From the NCBI GenBank assembly GCA_022605405.1, contig JABYQQ010000015.1:868001-932000 (forward strand): a DNA stretch of 64,000 bases, read 5' to 3'. This DNA comes from Earliella scabrosa (taxonomy: Eukaryota > Basidiomycota > Agaricomycetes > Polyporales > Polyporaceae). The notes below the pieces were generated by a model. It saw nothing but the letters and a program-made list of their open reading frames with translations. It had not been told where the DNA came from and ran no database searches. Shown piece by piece: positions 32,968 to 44,284 of this stretch (position 1 is the first letter of the stretch; each line of letters opens with the position of its first letter). A program made the translations under genes and the position numbers.

Positions 32968-34716
32968 ATGCGGACATCGCCCGTCATCTCCCCCCAAGTA
33001 CCTGTCCTTGGATCGCGTGCTGGTCGCGCGTCGATCTGTGGTCTCCCGAACGAGCTTCTCATCGAGATCTTCAAGGCCACCAATCCGGATCACCCGTCCG
33101 CGGACGAGGACGTGCGCAACGCCCGGTACATGCGCAGCAGAGCAGGCGAACTCGATCCTTGCCAGTCCGAGGCGTCTGATGGTTCACGCCACCCCCGTCT
33201 TTGCGTCCCGTATTGGGCGCCGCTCATGGCCGTCTGCGGGCGCTGGCGCGACATCATATGCGACACGCCCGCGTTCTGGCGCGTCGTCGACGTCGGTGAC
33301 AATCGCCAGTGGCTGCAGCTCTGCCTGACTCGCTCCAGGCAGATGCCGCTTGAGGTCTGCTTCCGCGCTCCGACGCGAGGTTTCACTCAGGAGATCGCGC
33401 TTCTGGGTGACCATGCGCGTCGCGTCAAGAAGCTGTACTTTCCTCACGCCGAATGCGAACCCTACCTCTCTGCAGTCATTGCTCCCGGACCCCTTCCGGC
33501 TGTCACCGAACTCGTCGTCGACCTCCACCACATCCATCGTCTCACCGACGTCGAGGCACACGATCACGGCAGTTCAGTAATCTGCCTCGATGACGAACGC
33601 TATCCGGCGCTCACATCACTCCACCTCAGGGGCGCCCTGGTCTCTGGGAGCTACCGGATGTTCAATCAACTGCGCACCCTCCATCTCTGCGACTGCATAG
33701 GCGCATGGGTCACGTACTACTCTACCGACCTCATCTACATGCTCAACTGGTGTGTCTCGCTCGAGACCCTCATCCTCGACAACGCGCTGCCTACGGTCTC
33801 CTTCGCAGATGCTGACCATCACCCGCACGCCCCGCGACTGCTCACCCTCCCGAAGCTCCGTCACCTCACACTCAGCAACGAAGAGGACGGGAAAGCCCAA
33901 GAGTTCCTGGCTCTGATGAACGTCCCCTCCCACGTCGACGTGAACCTGCGCGTGAAGAAAGCAGCCGGGATTCCGGCGGTAACGGCCTTCTGGTACGAGA
34001 TGTTACCCCATGACGGAAGCAGACTCCCCATCTTGTCGTCTGTGACCGACGTCGAGCTCGCCGTCATCAACGGCCGAGAGACGAACTCGCTCAGGCTCAC
34101 CGGACACGCCGCCAACACGGGCAAGATCACCATGACCGTCGACGTGGTCCCGGACGAACCCGGCAGGCCAACGTTCACGTCTTCGACCTTGCGGACTATG
34201 CTCAGTAGCCTCAATCTACTGTTCCCCGACGCTCCGCTCTCCACCCTCGTCTGCCGTGGCAGCCTCGAGTGGCCGACCTGCCAAGCGGTGCAACGCGAGC
34301 TCTTGGCTCAGTACCCACGGCTCAAGAAGCTGGTGCTGGCCGACCCGGTGCGCGGAACCCGGTGCGCAGACATCTCGCTGCTTCTCGGCGCTCTGGCGTC
34401 GTCGTTCTACGTGGACGGCTCTACGGGCTCCGCCTCCCTTCATTGCCCCGACCTGACCGAGATTCGTGTCCACGGCGCCGCGTCTGAATTGGCGACCCGC
34501 GGCCGCTCGGAGCCATGGCAGCGCGTCAACATCGAGCTTCGAGCGTGCGAAGACGCCCCGGTGCGCCGCCTCTGCCTTGAACTGCCCTCGCGCGAGGGCG
34601 GAGTTGTGGAAGATGTCGTCCGTTATGGCGAGGTCCTTCGCCTGGTGCACCCGGAGGCTCTCTTGGAGATCGTCCGCGACAGTGGTGGTGATCCGGAGAC
34701 GGCGATGTCCAGCTGA
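32968..34716 (+). CDS. F-box protein
   Basis: A single exon of 582 codons runs from ATG 32968. The F-box is at residues about 22-110: 'ICGLPNELLIEIFKATNP', an acidic insertion, then 'WAPLMAVCGRWRDIICDTP' and 'FWRVVDV'. After it comes the usual basidiomycete pattern 'LCLTRSRQMPLEV.F' and Leu-rich segments to the C-terminus. It would act as a substrate receptor of an SCF ubiquitin ligase. It is related in plan to the F-box gene at 50703-52478 (shared 'ELL.E.FKAT', 'W..L/I..VC..WRDII', 'L.LCL.RS'). The F-box is visible; the substrate is unknown. Confidence 0.85.
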   Translation: MRTSPVISPQVPVLGSRAGRASICGLPNELLIEIFKATNPDHPSADEDVRNARYMRSRAGELDPCQSEASDGSRHPRLCVPYWAPLMAVCGRWRDIICDTPAFWRVVDVGDNRQWLQLCLTRSRQMPLEVCFRAPTRGFTQEIALLGDHARRVKKLYFPHAECEPYLSAVIAPGPLPAVTELVVDLHHIHRLTDVEAHDHGSSVICLDDERYPALTSLHLRGALVSGSYRMFNQLRTLHLCDCIGAWVTYYSTDLIYMLNWCVSLETLILDNALPTVSFADADHHPHAPRLLTLPKLRHLTLSNEEDGKAQEFLALMNVPSHVDVNLRVKKAAGIPAVTAFWYEMLPHDGSRLPILSSVTDVELAVINGRETNSLRLTGHAANTGKITMTVDVVPDEPGRPTFTSSTLRTMLSSLNLLFPDAPLSTLVCRGSLEWPTCQAVQRELLAQYPRLKKLVLADPVRGTRCADISLLLGALASSFYVDGSTGSASLHCPDLTEIRVHGAASELATRGRSEPWQRVNIELRACEDAPVRRLCLELPSREGGVVEDVVRYGEVLRLVHPEALLEIVRDSGGDPETAMSS

Positions 34717-36075
34717 GACTGGATACACGCTGTGATTGCGATGATACCCTGTGCACTGTGGTGCATCTATAGTACGGACTGTACACACTTCAATTTTCAC
34801 GTCCTGAGCTCTCATCTCTATCCTAACGTATATCTGACCTCGGTATCGTGGCGCGGTAACGAGTCCTGAGGATCGCTCACAAACCATGGCAGGTAGGCTT
34901 GCGTGTATGTTGTTTTTATTGAATGCGCTTACGTCGCGCACCCGTCGCGTTCATGATTATCGAGCGTCCTCGAGCTCAAGAATGATGCACCGATGCGCTG
35001 TCGACAACAATCGCGAAGCTAGACGACTCGAAGCTAGCTGCAAATCCTCGCGACAGGCTCCCGGTACCGGGTGCTGGATACACGACTTGCAGTGGAACGA
35101 CAGGTGGGTCGAGATTGCGGCAGAGGTTCGTTTCGGGGCGTTCCCCATCGTGTGAGTGGCTAACGGTACTGGGCTGCAGTGTGTTGAAGCAAAAAGTTTA
35201 GACGCCCTGGCCACGCAACAACAGATGGGATCGGGACGTTGGGTAAGCGATCACCCGCGTTTGCGGCCCGACAACTCCGGACGACGTCGATGACCGCGTC
35301 TTTGGTGCTCTCTGACTTGAGGCCCAGACAGGGACTGAGACAAGATTCGTAGCCAGCTCGATCTGCAGCTTCGCTCTCCGCCTGTCATCGGCCACATTCC
35401 CCCAATCTGGCAGGACGCTGCATGGATTGGCACTGGACACGTCGCGCGCCTTATCGACCCCCGGGCCAGGAAGGCGCCTCAGGCTCGTTGTAAGCCCATG
35501 CTCCAAGTCTCAGTCTCGTTGCGTTATCATGAGCTAACAGGACTCTGGCAAGTCTTGCCATGCGCATGGCGTAAGTTCTACGTCGGAGGTCATAGGCGTT
35601 CCCTAGTGCTGGCATCTTCGCGATGGCACGCAATGGTCTTAACGGTGGCTCAAGCGAGTGTGGATGTCCATACATAGCCCTGCCAAACGAGGATGGCCAG
35701 CGCCCTGTTCACGCGTGTTCTTCACACGAGACTCGCCCATAGGTCACATCTCGTGCCGCCGCCGAGACCATATCAGACACCCAGATCGGCCATGCTGGCA
35801 TTTATCGGCGCCGGCCCGGGGGAACGTCGACCTCCTTCTCCTTCGGCTCGTTGCTGTCGCGCTCCAATTCGATAACCACTCCCTCCACGACAAACGCCAA
35901 CGGTGGCGCCTGTTCGGCACTCTCAATTGCCGGTCGACAGCTCTGCCTTCCCCGGGTCTCGAGTGGGCGACGCCGCCGTCCGTTGTCTATATCAGCTCCC
36001 CCTCGCGCACCTCCATACTGTCTATCCCCTTCATCATCTCCATCGCGTCACGAACCCCCCGAAGTCATCGAGAAA
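34717..36075. other. Intergenic region upstream of the dioxygenase gene
   Basis: No supported gene. A 'tatatcag' at 35985 about 90 bp ahead of ATG 36076 may be the core promoter of the dioxygenase gene. A frame in phase with that ATG is open back to about 35851, so the protein might start further upstream. Confidence 0.35.
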
Positions 36076-39000
36076 ATGGTGCTTGACGGCCTCCAGGATC
36101 TCGTGGTATGCGCCCCTCCTTCTCCCTCATTTGGCTGTCGATGTGCGATCTGATCGTTCCCATCCCAGACTGTCGCAGACGTCCAGTATCTCGCAGCACG
36201 CCCCATTCCATCTTCTCCGGACGGTCGCTACGACTATGAGGTTCAACCCATGTCCGCGGCTACCATCAACAACGACCCCCACTCCAACTTGTACCATGTA
36301 ACCCACACAATCGGTGATACTCTTCACAAGACCGTTAAGAATGCCGGCGAGCTCCTCGACCCCAAGGTCTTATCACGTTCTATCTTGCATTGTGTGTACG
36401 GATGCTGACTACTTCCGCAGACCTACCAGGGCGTCTTCGACGCTCTCGTCAACAAGGATCACATTAACGACCGCACAAACATAGTATGTGCTTGTTGATT
36501 GCCAGTCATGCCCGGCCAAGCACTGACTCCGTTATGCAGTTCACAAAAGCGCTGCATGCATTGGCTATGCTGCCTGAGGGATCGGAAGAGTCCAAGTTCG
36601 GCAATGACCAAGTTATCACGCTACTGTACAACACACTTCCGCACCCACCTGCCACCTTCATCGGCACCGATTTTCCTGCCGGCGCGCAGACCGACCCTCC
36701 TCCCGCGGTGCCGGCCCCCGAGAAGGCGTCTACCGACCGACGACTCCCGTTCACCTACCGGAGTGCGGACGGAAGCGGCAACAACGTCAACCTTCCGAGC
36801 CTGGGAAAGGCAGGTACGCCGTACGCGCGCAGCGTACAGAACAAGTTTCCCCTGAACCCGCACAACCTTCCCGACGCCGGAGAGGTAGTCGACTCGCTCC
36901 TTATTGCTCGTGACGTGAGTGAGCCTTGAGCAGTTGTATTTTCACCCTTAGTTGACGCATCCCCTGACATAGTTCAAACCTCACCCGGGAGGCAACTCAT
37001 CTCTGACGTTCGCGTTCGCGTCGCTGGTCACGCACCAGCTCTTCCGCACTGACCCTCGGGACCCCACGAGGAACAACACGTCGTCCTACTTCGACCTCTC
37101 CATCCTGTACGGCACGAGCCAGGCTGAGCAGGGCACCGTTCGTGACAAGGCTTCTGGCCGCGGTTTGCTCTACTCCGATGCCTTTGCCGAGAACCGTCTT
37201 GGTTTCATTCCTCCGGCTGCGACCGCTCTCCTCGTTCTATTCAGCAGGAACCATAACGTACGCACCATCGCCTCGTGAGAGACTTCTGAACTAACAAGGT
37301 GTTCTTCGTCCTGTCACAGTACATTGCCGAGAAGATTTTGAAGCTTAACGAGCGTGGCACCTGGTTGGACCCCCCTCCTCAGGATGCCGCGGAGCGCGCG
37401 CGCCAGGAGGAGGAGGTCTTCCAGACTGCTCGTCTGATCAAGTACGTGCTCACATGTCCCTGCTTTCCCTGGGTAGTCTGTCTCACGGCTCTGGCACTCG
37501 CAGCTGCGGTCACTTCATGGCGATGGTCTTCGGCGACTATGTGGCAGGCTTCCTCGGGCTGGGCCGCGATGGTGTCTCGTGGAGCATGAATCCGTTTGAC
37601 GTGCGTGGTTCCCCCTCTACAAGGATATTGACGGCTCGGAACGGTCATTTGGTCGATATATGCAGCCCATCACTACGCCCACGGGAGACGTCGTCGGCCG
37701 TGGAGATGGCAACCAGTGCTCTGTCGAGTTCAACCTTCTCTACCGCGTACGTTCCGCCTGACTCCACCTCCCTCGCTCGATCGCGCCTCATATCACGACA
37801 CACAGTGGCATGCTCCGACCGCCGAGGCCCACATTAAGTGGACAGAGATTATCTTCAACAAGGCCTTCAAGGACAAGCCGCTCGACAAGGTCGACATGAA
37901 CGACCTCACGAACGCCCTCGGGCGGACGTTCAAGACTGTTGACAAAAACCCCCGTACGCGCACGTTTTCGGACGTCAAGTTTGGTCCCGACGGCCAGCCC
38001 ATGGAAGAGCAGGTAAAGCGTGGTCCCGACGGCCGGTTCTCGGACGACGACCTCGCGCGGGTACTGCAGGACGCGACGGAGCAGGTTGCGGGCGCGTACC
38101 GTGCTCGGGGTTCGCCCGCCGCGCTGCGCATCATCGAGATCATGGGCATGATCCAGGCGCGCGAATGGGGTGTGTGCACGATGAACGAGTTCCGGGAGTG
38201 GCTCGGCTTGAAGCGCTTTGAGAGCTTTGAGGAGTGGAACCCGGACAAGGACATCGCGGTCAGTGGTATTTTATTGACCAGCTAGGGCGTGATGCTGACA
38301 CCGCGTGTGATTGCGGCGGTGGCGCTGTACTAGGACACCGCGCGCAAGCTGTACGGGCACATCGACAATCTCGAACTCTATCCGGGCTTGCAGGCGGAGG
38401 TCAGTGACGGCGTGTCATATTTAGCGGATGATATGTGGCTGATTTGGTCATCGTTCTCTGTTGTACAGCAAGTCATGCCTCTGGGACCTTCGTCTGGCAT
38501 CTGCTGCGGTTACACGATGACGCGCGCGATCTTGAGCGATGCCATCGCTCTCGTCCGCGGTGAGTGCTTCACCCATCGCAGGCACATGGCTCCTTCTGTG
38601 GGTGTGGGGGTGTTCATATGAGGGGTCCTAACAATGTCCTGATGCTGTTCCAGGCGACCGCTTCTACACCACCGATTACACGCGTATGTGTCTCTTGTTA
38701 GGTTGATCATCGGGCGGTGTGTGCTAACTCTGCTTCATTGTTCTCCCCTACCTTCATGCTGCGGTCCTCTTCCTATTGTCGCGCTCAACCTCCACATCAC
38801 GATCTGAACACCTCGCCCCTGCATTCACAACAACTATTACAACCACAATGGCACCTTGACGAAACAACAGCTGCCAACCTGACCGCGTGGGGCTTCCAGG
38901 ACTGCGCTCGCGACCCCAACAACGGCGCGTTCGGGGCGACCATCCCCCGGCTGCTCTTCCGCCACCTTCCTAGGCACTACCCCGCAGTGAGTAGCAGGCG

Positions 39001-41082
39001 ATGTCTTGACTCTTGCGTCGGAGTGGTGCTTAGATTGCATCCAGAACAGCGTCTACGGACTGTTCCCGTTCTTTACGCCCCAGACGACGGCGCACAACTT
39101 GAGAAAGCTCGGGATCGTGCAATCGTACACGCTTGAGCGCCCAGTCGCGAGGCCCGTCGAGAAGGTGGTCGAGACCGTGAGGGAGATTGAGGCGATCCTG
39201 AAGGATGGGACGGCGTACAAGACCGTCGAGAGCGAGGTGTTTGCGGAGAGCGTGGGCAAGTTCTCCGTCGTCGCGAACGTGTGCGTACCCATGCTGGGTC
39301 GTCGTAATTGTGTGTGTGTGGGTGCTGGGTGGTGCTAACGCGCGCATTGACAGGACGGAGCAGCGGAAGGTGGCGCTTGCGCAGGCGATATTCCCGACGC
39401 AGGACGCGTTTGCGGGACACAAGGCATTCTTCCGCACGACCGCGGAGGAGCTCATCAAGGACCACACGTTCATGCTCAGTGGGGTCCCCGGGAAGAGGGT
39501 CGATATCGTCGGCAATGTCATCAACCTCGTTCCGGTGTACTGGGTGTCTGAGCTCATCGTATGCACCCTCCATAGCCTCAGTGGGCACTGGGCAGGAGGA
39601 GCTGATGACTTGGGTACCAGCTCGGCATCCCGCTCAAGACGATCCACAAGACGGACGGTCTGTTCACTCCGCAGGAGGTCAACGACATGCTTCGCCTCGT
39701 CTTCTGGTACGTTTAAGAAGGAACTTGTGACTTTGTTTGTGCTCAACATCCTGGCTGTGCAGCGCTGTCTACTTGAACGCGCAGCCGGAGAACAACTGGT
39801 CCATCAGCAGGCGTGCCTCCTACTTCACGCAGATCCTGACGCAGTTCATCGAGAAGGCCCTGAGCGATGCTGCGCCCGGCTTCATCGCCGTAAGTCTTGC
39901 ATACAGTCAGTCCCCTCACCGTGGAGCCTGAGGTACTCATTCGTGACTGCGAGATCAGTCGACGATCGGCATGCTCATCCCGCACATCCATGAGCCCGCG
40001 CACGACTTCCTCGCAAAGATCGCGACGTCCAATGCCCCGCACAACCAGCTCGTCGCCGACATCATCGGGTTTGCAGTCTCTTCGTCCGTGACTCTCGCCA
40101 AGAGTGAGTTTCGATGTCCCCGCCTCTGAAATACCTACTATGTCCTCGTCTGACTGAGCATCCGCTCCAGCTGTGGCGCAGGTCGTGGACTTCTACCTGC
40201 GGGAGGAACGTGCAAAGGAGCGCGCGGAGGTCGTTCGACTCGCGGCTGCAAGTGACTCCGCGAGCCTTGACCTGCTGCGCGGATACGTCAGGGAAGCGCA
40301 ACGTAAGTCACCCGCTTGGACTGGTTGTGTCCACACTGCCCCGCTCTCGCCGAATGCTGACCCCTCCCGCCCCATAGGTTTGGCGCCCCAGGTGCGTCGT
40401 GGCTCATCGACGATGTCGGGGTCGACACCTGCTCAAGAGCAGTCATTCATACTGATTTCGCTTCCATGTAGTTCGCAACGGTTCTGCGCGAGGAGGCGAA
40501 GCCCGCTGGGCAGGTGAAGCAGACGTACGTCCTGAACCTGAAGAAGGCCCTCGTGAACGTGAGATACCTTCCCTTCATATCTCCACGCACCCTCCGCGTA
40601 CTTCGCGAACCTCGAGTACCGCGGAATGCTGACTACGCCACACTTCTGCGCTGCAGCCGACCGACTTCCCTGAGCCGCTGAGCGTGAACCCGCGCCGCCC
40701 CGCGGGGGCGTACGCTGTCATGCAGGACGCGTGCTACTACCAGTGCTTGGGCAACGTCCAGGCCGAGGAGGTCGGTGCCAAGTCTCTATCCTCGCGTGAG
40801 AGGGAGAGTGCTGACAAGGATTGACTTGACATGACAGCTCGTCGTCGAGCTGGTGAAGACCATCTACCAGCTGCCAGGATTGCGCCGCGTTCCGGGCGCG
40901 CCTGGCCAGATTGGCGAGGTCGATGTGCTCAAGTACGGGATCGAGCACGACGAGTACATCAACCATATTGGTCTGCCTGGGCACTGGCCGAGCTCGATGC
41001 AGCTTGCGGTGAGTTTTTTCGTGTGTGGAGATGCTGGCTTGCCATACTCACGGGATGGTCGTGTCTTCAGTACGGCGCGTAA
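36076..41082 (+). CDS. ppo: Linoleate dioxygenase-P450 fusion (Ppo/linoleate diol synthase family)
   Basis: This is a large gene with about 18 introns. Part 1 is an animal-type haem peroxidase: 'FKPHPGGNSS' and 'SLVTHQLF', 'SRNHN', 'LINCGHF', 'NPFDPI' (after a 65-nt intron from 37600), then 'SVEFNLLYR' joined to 'WHA', which holds the catalytic Tyr and proximal haem His. Part 2 is a P450-like domain: 'GYTMTRAIL', 'GDRFYTTDYT', 'NLTAWGFQDC', an ExxR motif ('EAQRLAPQ') and the Cys loop 'CYYQCLGN'. Known enzymes of this family oxygenate linoleic acid to a hydroperoxide and then isomerise it, making the oxylipin signals that control sporulation. The Cys ligand is kept, but the usual G-x-H before it is replaced by C-x-Y. 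Domain order and length fit the family; product specificity cannot be read. Confidence 0.88.
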
Positions 41083-41294
41083 ACAACTGGGATGAGGTGG
41101 TGTTGAAGGGATCTGGGACCACTGCTGCATGTCGGTTACCGCTACCTTCCTCGATGTTGTGCTGCTCCTTGTAGCCTCGCGTCTACGTCTTCGCATCATG
41201 AGTGACTTACCGGACAAACGATGCTGTTGTATGGATGAGGCTGAGCTCGGTGATTACCAGGACATACCAGGCCCAACGCTTCCCAAACAGGCGA
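41083..41294. other. 3' flank of the dioxygenase gene
   Basis: No gene is seen. Confidence 0.3.
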
Positions 41295-41454
41295 CGTGAC
41301 GAATGCCGATTCGGAGAACTTTGAGCACGGTTGGTGGTGGAGTTCCCCTCAAAATCTCGCGCGTGTTCTGAGAGATTTTGAGAGAATGAAACGGCTGGTG
41401 CCCAACCTCGAGTTGACGGCGATGTCGGCCAGGCCGGGGAGGGGCGCGTGCTAA
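41295..41454 (+). pseudogene. Relic of an F-box gene 3' end
   Basis: An open stretch ending in a TAA at 41452-41454 encodes 'VLRDFERMKRLVPNLEL', which matches the C-terminus of the F-box gene at 50703-52478 ('ALRSFEQKMRRLVPAFEL'). Nothing of the rest of the gene is found upstream, where the dioxygenase gene ends. Confidence 0.5.
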
Positions 41455-41668
41455 GAAGCATTGCAAGCTGGACCGTGTACTGTACAATCTCTGATTACTG
41501 ACTACGGCTTTAGCATCTGGCAGTGGTGTATCAGTATGATTCCGAATCTCTCGAATGCAACGTAGCGTACCGCACGGTTCGGTATATCCACCGCTCCAGA
41601 TCTGCAGCAGGTTGAGCACATCGCGAATACAGAGCAGCCATTCGCTCACCATGCCGTCCAAGCCTGTG

Positions 41669-42332
41669 CTACTTCATCAACGGAAAGCGTTCTATCACCT
41701 CCCACCCCAAGACGGGACCATCGCAATTCATAAGCCAGATCTCCTCCCCCTCGAAGCCGTCGATAACCTCGGGATTCTGCTCCCCCCCGATATCGTCATC
41801 AAAGCAGGCCAGCTTCACGAAGCTGTCTTGGCCGCTCCCACCCTCCAGCACCCTCAGCTCTCTCCGCAGACGCTGCGCGGTCCGCTCCCGCTCTTCCTTG
41901 TCGGCTTCGTCGATGTAGTACAAAGACATGTGAGCGAGCGGTGGGACGACGCCCTCTCCGAGAGTCGCGCGGAGATGCTCGCGTAGCGTCTCAAGCCGAG
42001 TGCCCGGCTGAGAGTGTACGGCAACGAACACCGACATGAAGTACTGGTCGCCAACTTCCAGGCTCTTGAATCGGATGGGGATCGCGCGCTGATCGGAAGG
42101 AAGAGCCGCGCGCAGGGCAGCGGCGTCTGGCGATGTCGCGAGCGTGATGTGTGGTTGGAACGATGGGAACGAAGAGGGAGACCTTGTTGTCTCGGGTTTG
42201 ATCTTCATCGTTGTCTTTATCGATCTGGTTGTGGCGGGAGTGGGGACGAGCCATAGCGAGATTCCTTCGAGTGGAGATGATTTCTCAGAGCAGAGTCTCG
42301 AGGAGCTTCGAGTCGAGCGGTTGCTCACCCAT
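41669..42332 (-). CDS. CPD1: 2',3'-cyclic-nucleotide phosphodiesterase (CPDase, 2H family)
   Basis: ATG 42332 with a first coding exon of only 4 nt (ATGG) is joined by a 64-nt intron to an exon from 42264, giving 'MGISLWLVP', a typical start for this family; no other ATG suits the frame. The two catalytic H-x-T/S motifs of 2H phosphoesterases are present, 'PHITLAT' and 'AHMSLYY', about 90 residues apart. The protein is about 198 residues, as expected for fungal Cpd1. The enzyme opens ADP-ribose 1'',2''-cyclic phosphate, a product of the tRNA-splicing pathway. A macro-domain gene, whose relatives handle ADP-ribose derivatives, lies 7 kb away. Function by motif is firm; the physiological role is inferred from yeast. 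Confidence 0.86.
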
Positions 42333-42948
42333 GGCGCGCTACACAATAGATCCCGGATCACGGGTCAGTCTTCGCGCCAACCAAAAGCAACTTAACGCCA
42401 TACCTGCAGTACTGGATGGCTGGGGATGGGAAGACGATAGGGACAACGTCACAACACAGCCCTGCTCGGAGCAGTGTGGCCACGTGGCAGCCGTGGGCCA
42501 CACGGGGACCCACAACACTTAGCGCTTATTCCCGGCTTGGTTGTTCTTTTGTCCCAGCTTCTCATCCGGTCCCTTGATTAGTACTTTCTCGCATGAGCTT
42601 CAGTCTTCTTGACTCAACTACGGAACAAGGCTGCTATTGTGTATTGAAGCACGCTACCTTCCATCGGCGTTCCGATATCACTTCAACTACTAGTACTAGT
42701 AGTCGAACGTAGCCTGAGCACTTGCCAGCAAACTGGGTCTGTCACACACATACAGGCTCTCCATACAGGCGGTCGTCACAAGGTATGCTGATATAACTCC
42801 CAAGTAATATTTCTGCCTAGCTTCCGACCACTGATGCGAATTTAGCAACGTTCGAGTTGCCACCATCGAGAGTGCGGTATACTTAATCTGGCCCGAGGTC
42901 TGGCAGCACTCACCTCATCGCACTACAACCCGTAGCCACTCACATAAG
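42333..42948. other. Divergent promoter region
   Basis: This lies between the starts of the phosphodiesterase gene and the plus-strand gene at 42949. No gene or clear TATA box is seen. Confidence 0.35.
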
Positions 42949-43762
42949 ATGCCTGAACATTTGCCCCTGAACATGGACCCAGGTATGCTTTTCGCACCTG
43001 CGGACGGTCTCAAGTACCAGCCCGATGTGAGTGCTCGTCCAGCGGGCGTCATCTCTCCATCCATATGTTGACGAAACTGCATGCTAGGATTATATCCGCA
43101 TCTACTTACAGCAGCCTCTCCTTGATTTTAAGCTACCGGACTATCTCATGCCTTCACCCACCTCTACGCTCAAACCACCTCAGCTTCTGTACGGATGGAG
43201 GCTAGGTCATGAAGCGCTCATGACGATCGTTCGCAACCACTTCCCACAAGTCATCGTCACCGCCATAGGTCCGCCCCTCATGGGTGTCATACCAGAGGAT
43301 GAAATGGGCGACCTAACCGACGAGCAACTTAGCGAGGTCAACGAGAATTATGCGGAAACGTTCTTCAATCCCTCGTGCACTCTCGCATTTTGCGAGTACT
43401 TGGGTGTCACAGACAGTTCCCGCGTCAACATACGCTCCCTACACGGTGGCCGCGACTCGCCGGAGACCCGGCTCGGTCTAACTGTCGGCTCCAACCATGA
43501 AGGTGTTATCGAACCGGGGGAAATTGAAAAAGTCCGGAACTTTCTTGCGCCCTATGCGCCCAACGAGGAACCTATGTGGTACCTCCATGTCTCCCGAGGT
43601 TCGTGGCAACACACCAAGACTAGGGCAAAGGAGCAAGGTGAGCACGAATTGCTCATATATAGTGATCACGATTTACAGTTGCCATGTTCAGAGAAACTCC
43701 AAAGTATGATTCAGGCCGCGAAGAAGGACGCGTCCACGCAGACAGGCGATGCGACAATATAG
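42949..43762 (+). CDS. Protein of unknown function, intact member of an inverted paralogous pair
   Basis: There are three exons: 42949-43026, 43088-43637 and 43692-43762, all in phase, giving about 232 residues. I do not recognise the family. The N-terminus has 'MDPGMLFAPADGLKYQPD', and the body includes 'LLYGWRLGHEALM', 'VIVTAIGPPLMG', 'DEMGDLTDEQL', 'YAPNEEPMWYL' and a Thr-rich C-terminus 'STQTGDATI'. No signal peptide or membrane segment is seen. The gene at 52943-53736 on the other strand has the same exon structure and sequence plan, and the comparison with it fixes the last intron here (43638-43691). Confidence 0.72.
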
Positions 43763-43779
43763 TAGCCGCGGGGGCGTCC

Positions 43780-44114
43780 GTAGCAAGCAGCCAATCACAC
43801 CACGCCCAACTCGCATTCTTCGACTCCCGCGCCGCCACCGCGCACGCGCACTACCGCACGCTCGCCAAACGGCTGTGGTGGCGCATGGGGAGTGGGTGAT
43901 GGCGGAGATGGAGCGGGCGACATGGGTACGGCTGCATGATGAGCTGTTGAGGGAGGACACGCTGGAGATCGCGCGGTGGGCGGTGCAGGAGCGGGCGAGC
44001 CGGGTGAGTGTGAAGATGAAGGCGTCGAGCGCGTTGAAGGAGGCGGGACGGAGACGGCTGGCGAGGCGTTTGAGCAGTGGTCGGGGTGGGGGTATGAGGG
44101 GAGAGAGCGATTGA
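43780..44114 (+). other. Possible coding fragment
   Basis: A plus-strand stretch has protein-like composition, with 'HAHYRTLAKRLWWRMG' in one frame followed directly by 'EWVMAEMERATWVRLHDELL' in the next, up to a stop at 44112-44114. The frame change at about 43888 suggests a decayed gene tail or an unrecognised splice. I do not recognise it. Confidence 0.25.
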
Positions 44115-44284
44115 TTGATACATGCCTACACGTACGACTGAGGTGTGTTGTTACAAGCAATGGTGTTACACGATGTGCAAATGATCCTTCCGTTACAATG
44201 CTCAGAGAGTGGGGGCCGTGAACTGAAAGATCCGGAATAGAAATGAGCCGAGACTCGCACCGACAAACGAAAAGGCTCCCTCCT

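Noticed and set aside
37600..37664. Apparent frameshift in the dioxygenase gene after NPFD
   Set aside because: A 65-nt GT-AG intron (GTGCGT...ATGCAG) restores the family sequence 'NPFDPI' exactly, so no frameshift is needed.
43638..43678. 41-nt intron in the last part of the gene at 42949
   Set aside because: It would shift the frame away from the C-terminus shared with the paralogue; an acceptor 13 nt further on gives a 54-nt intron and keeps the shared ending.
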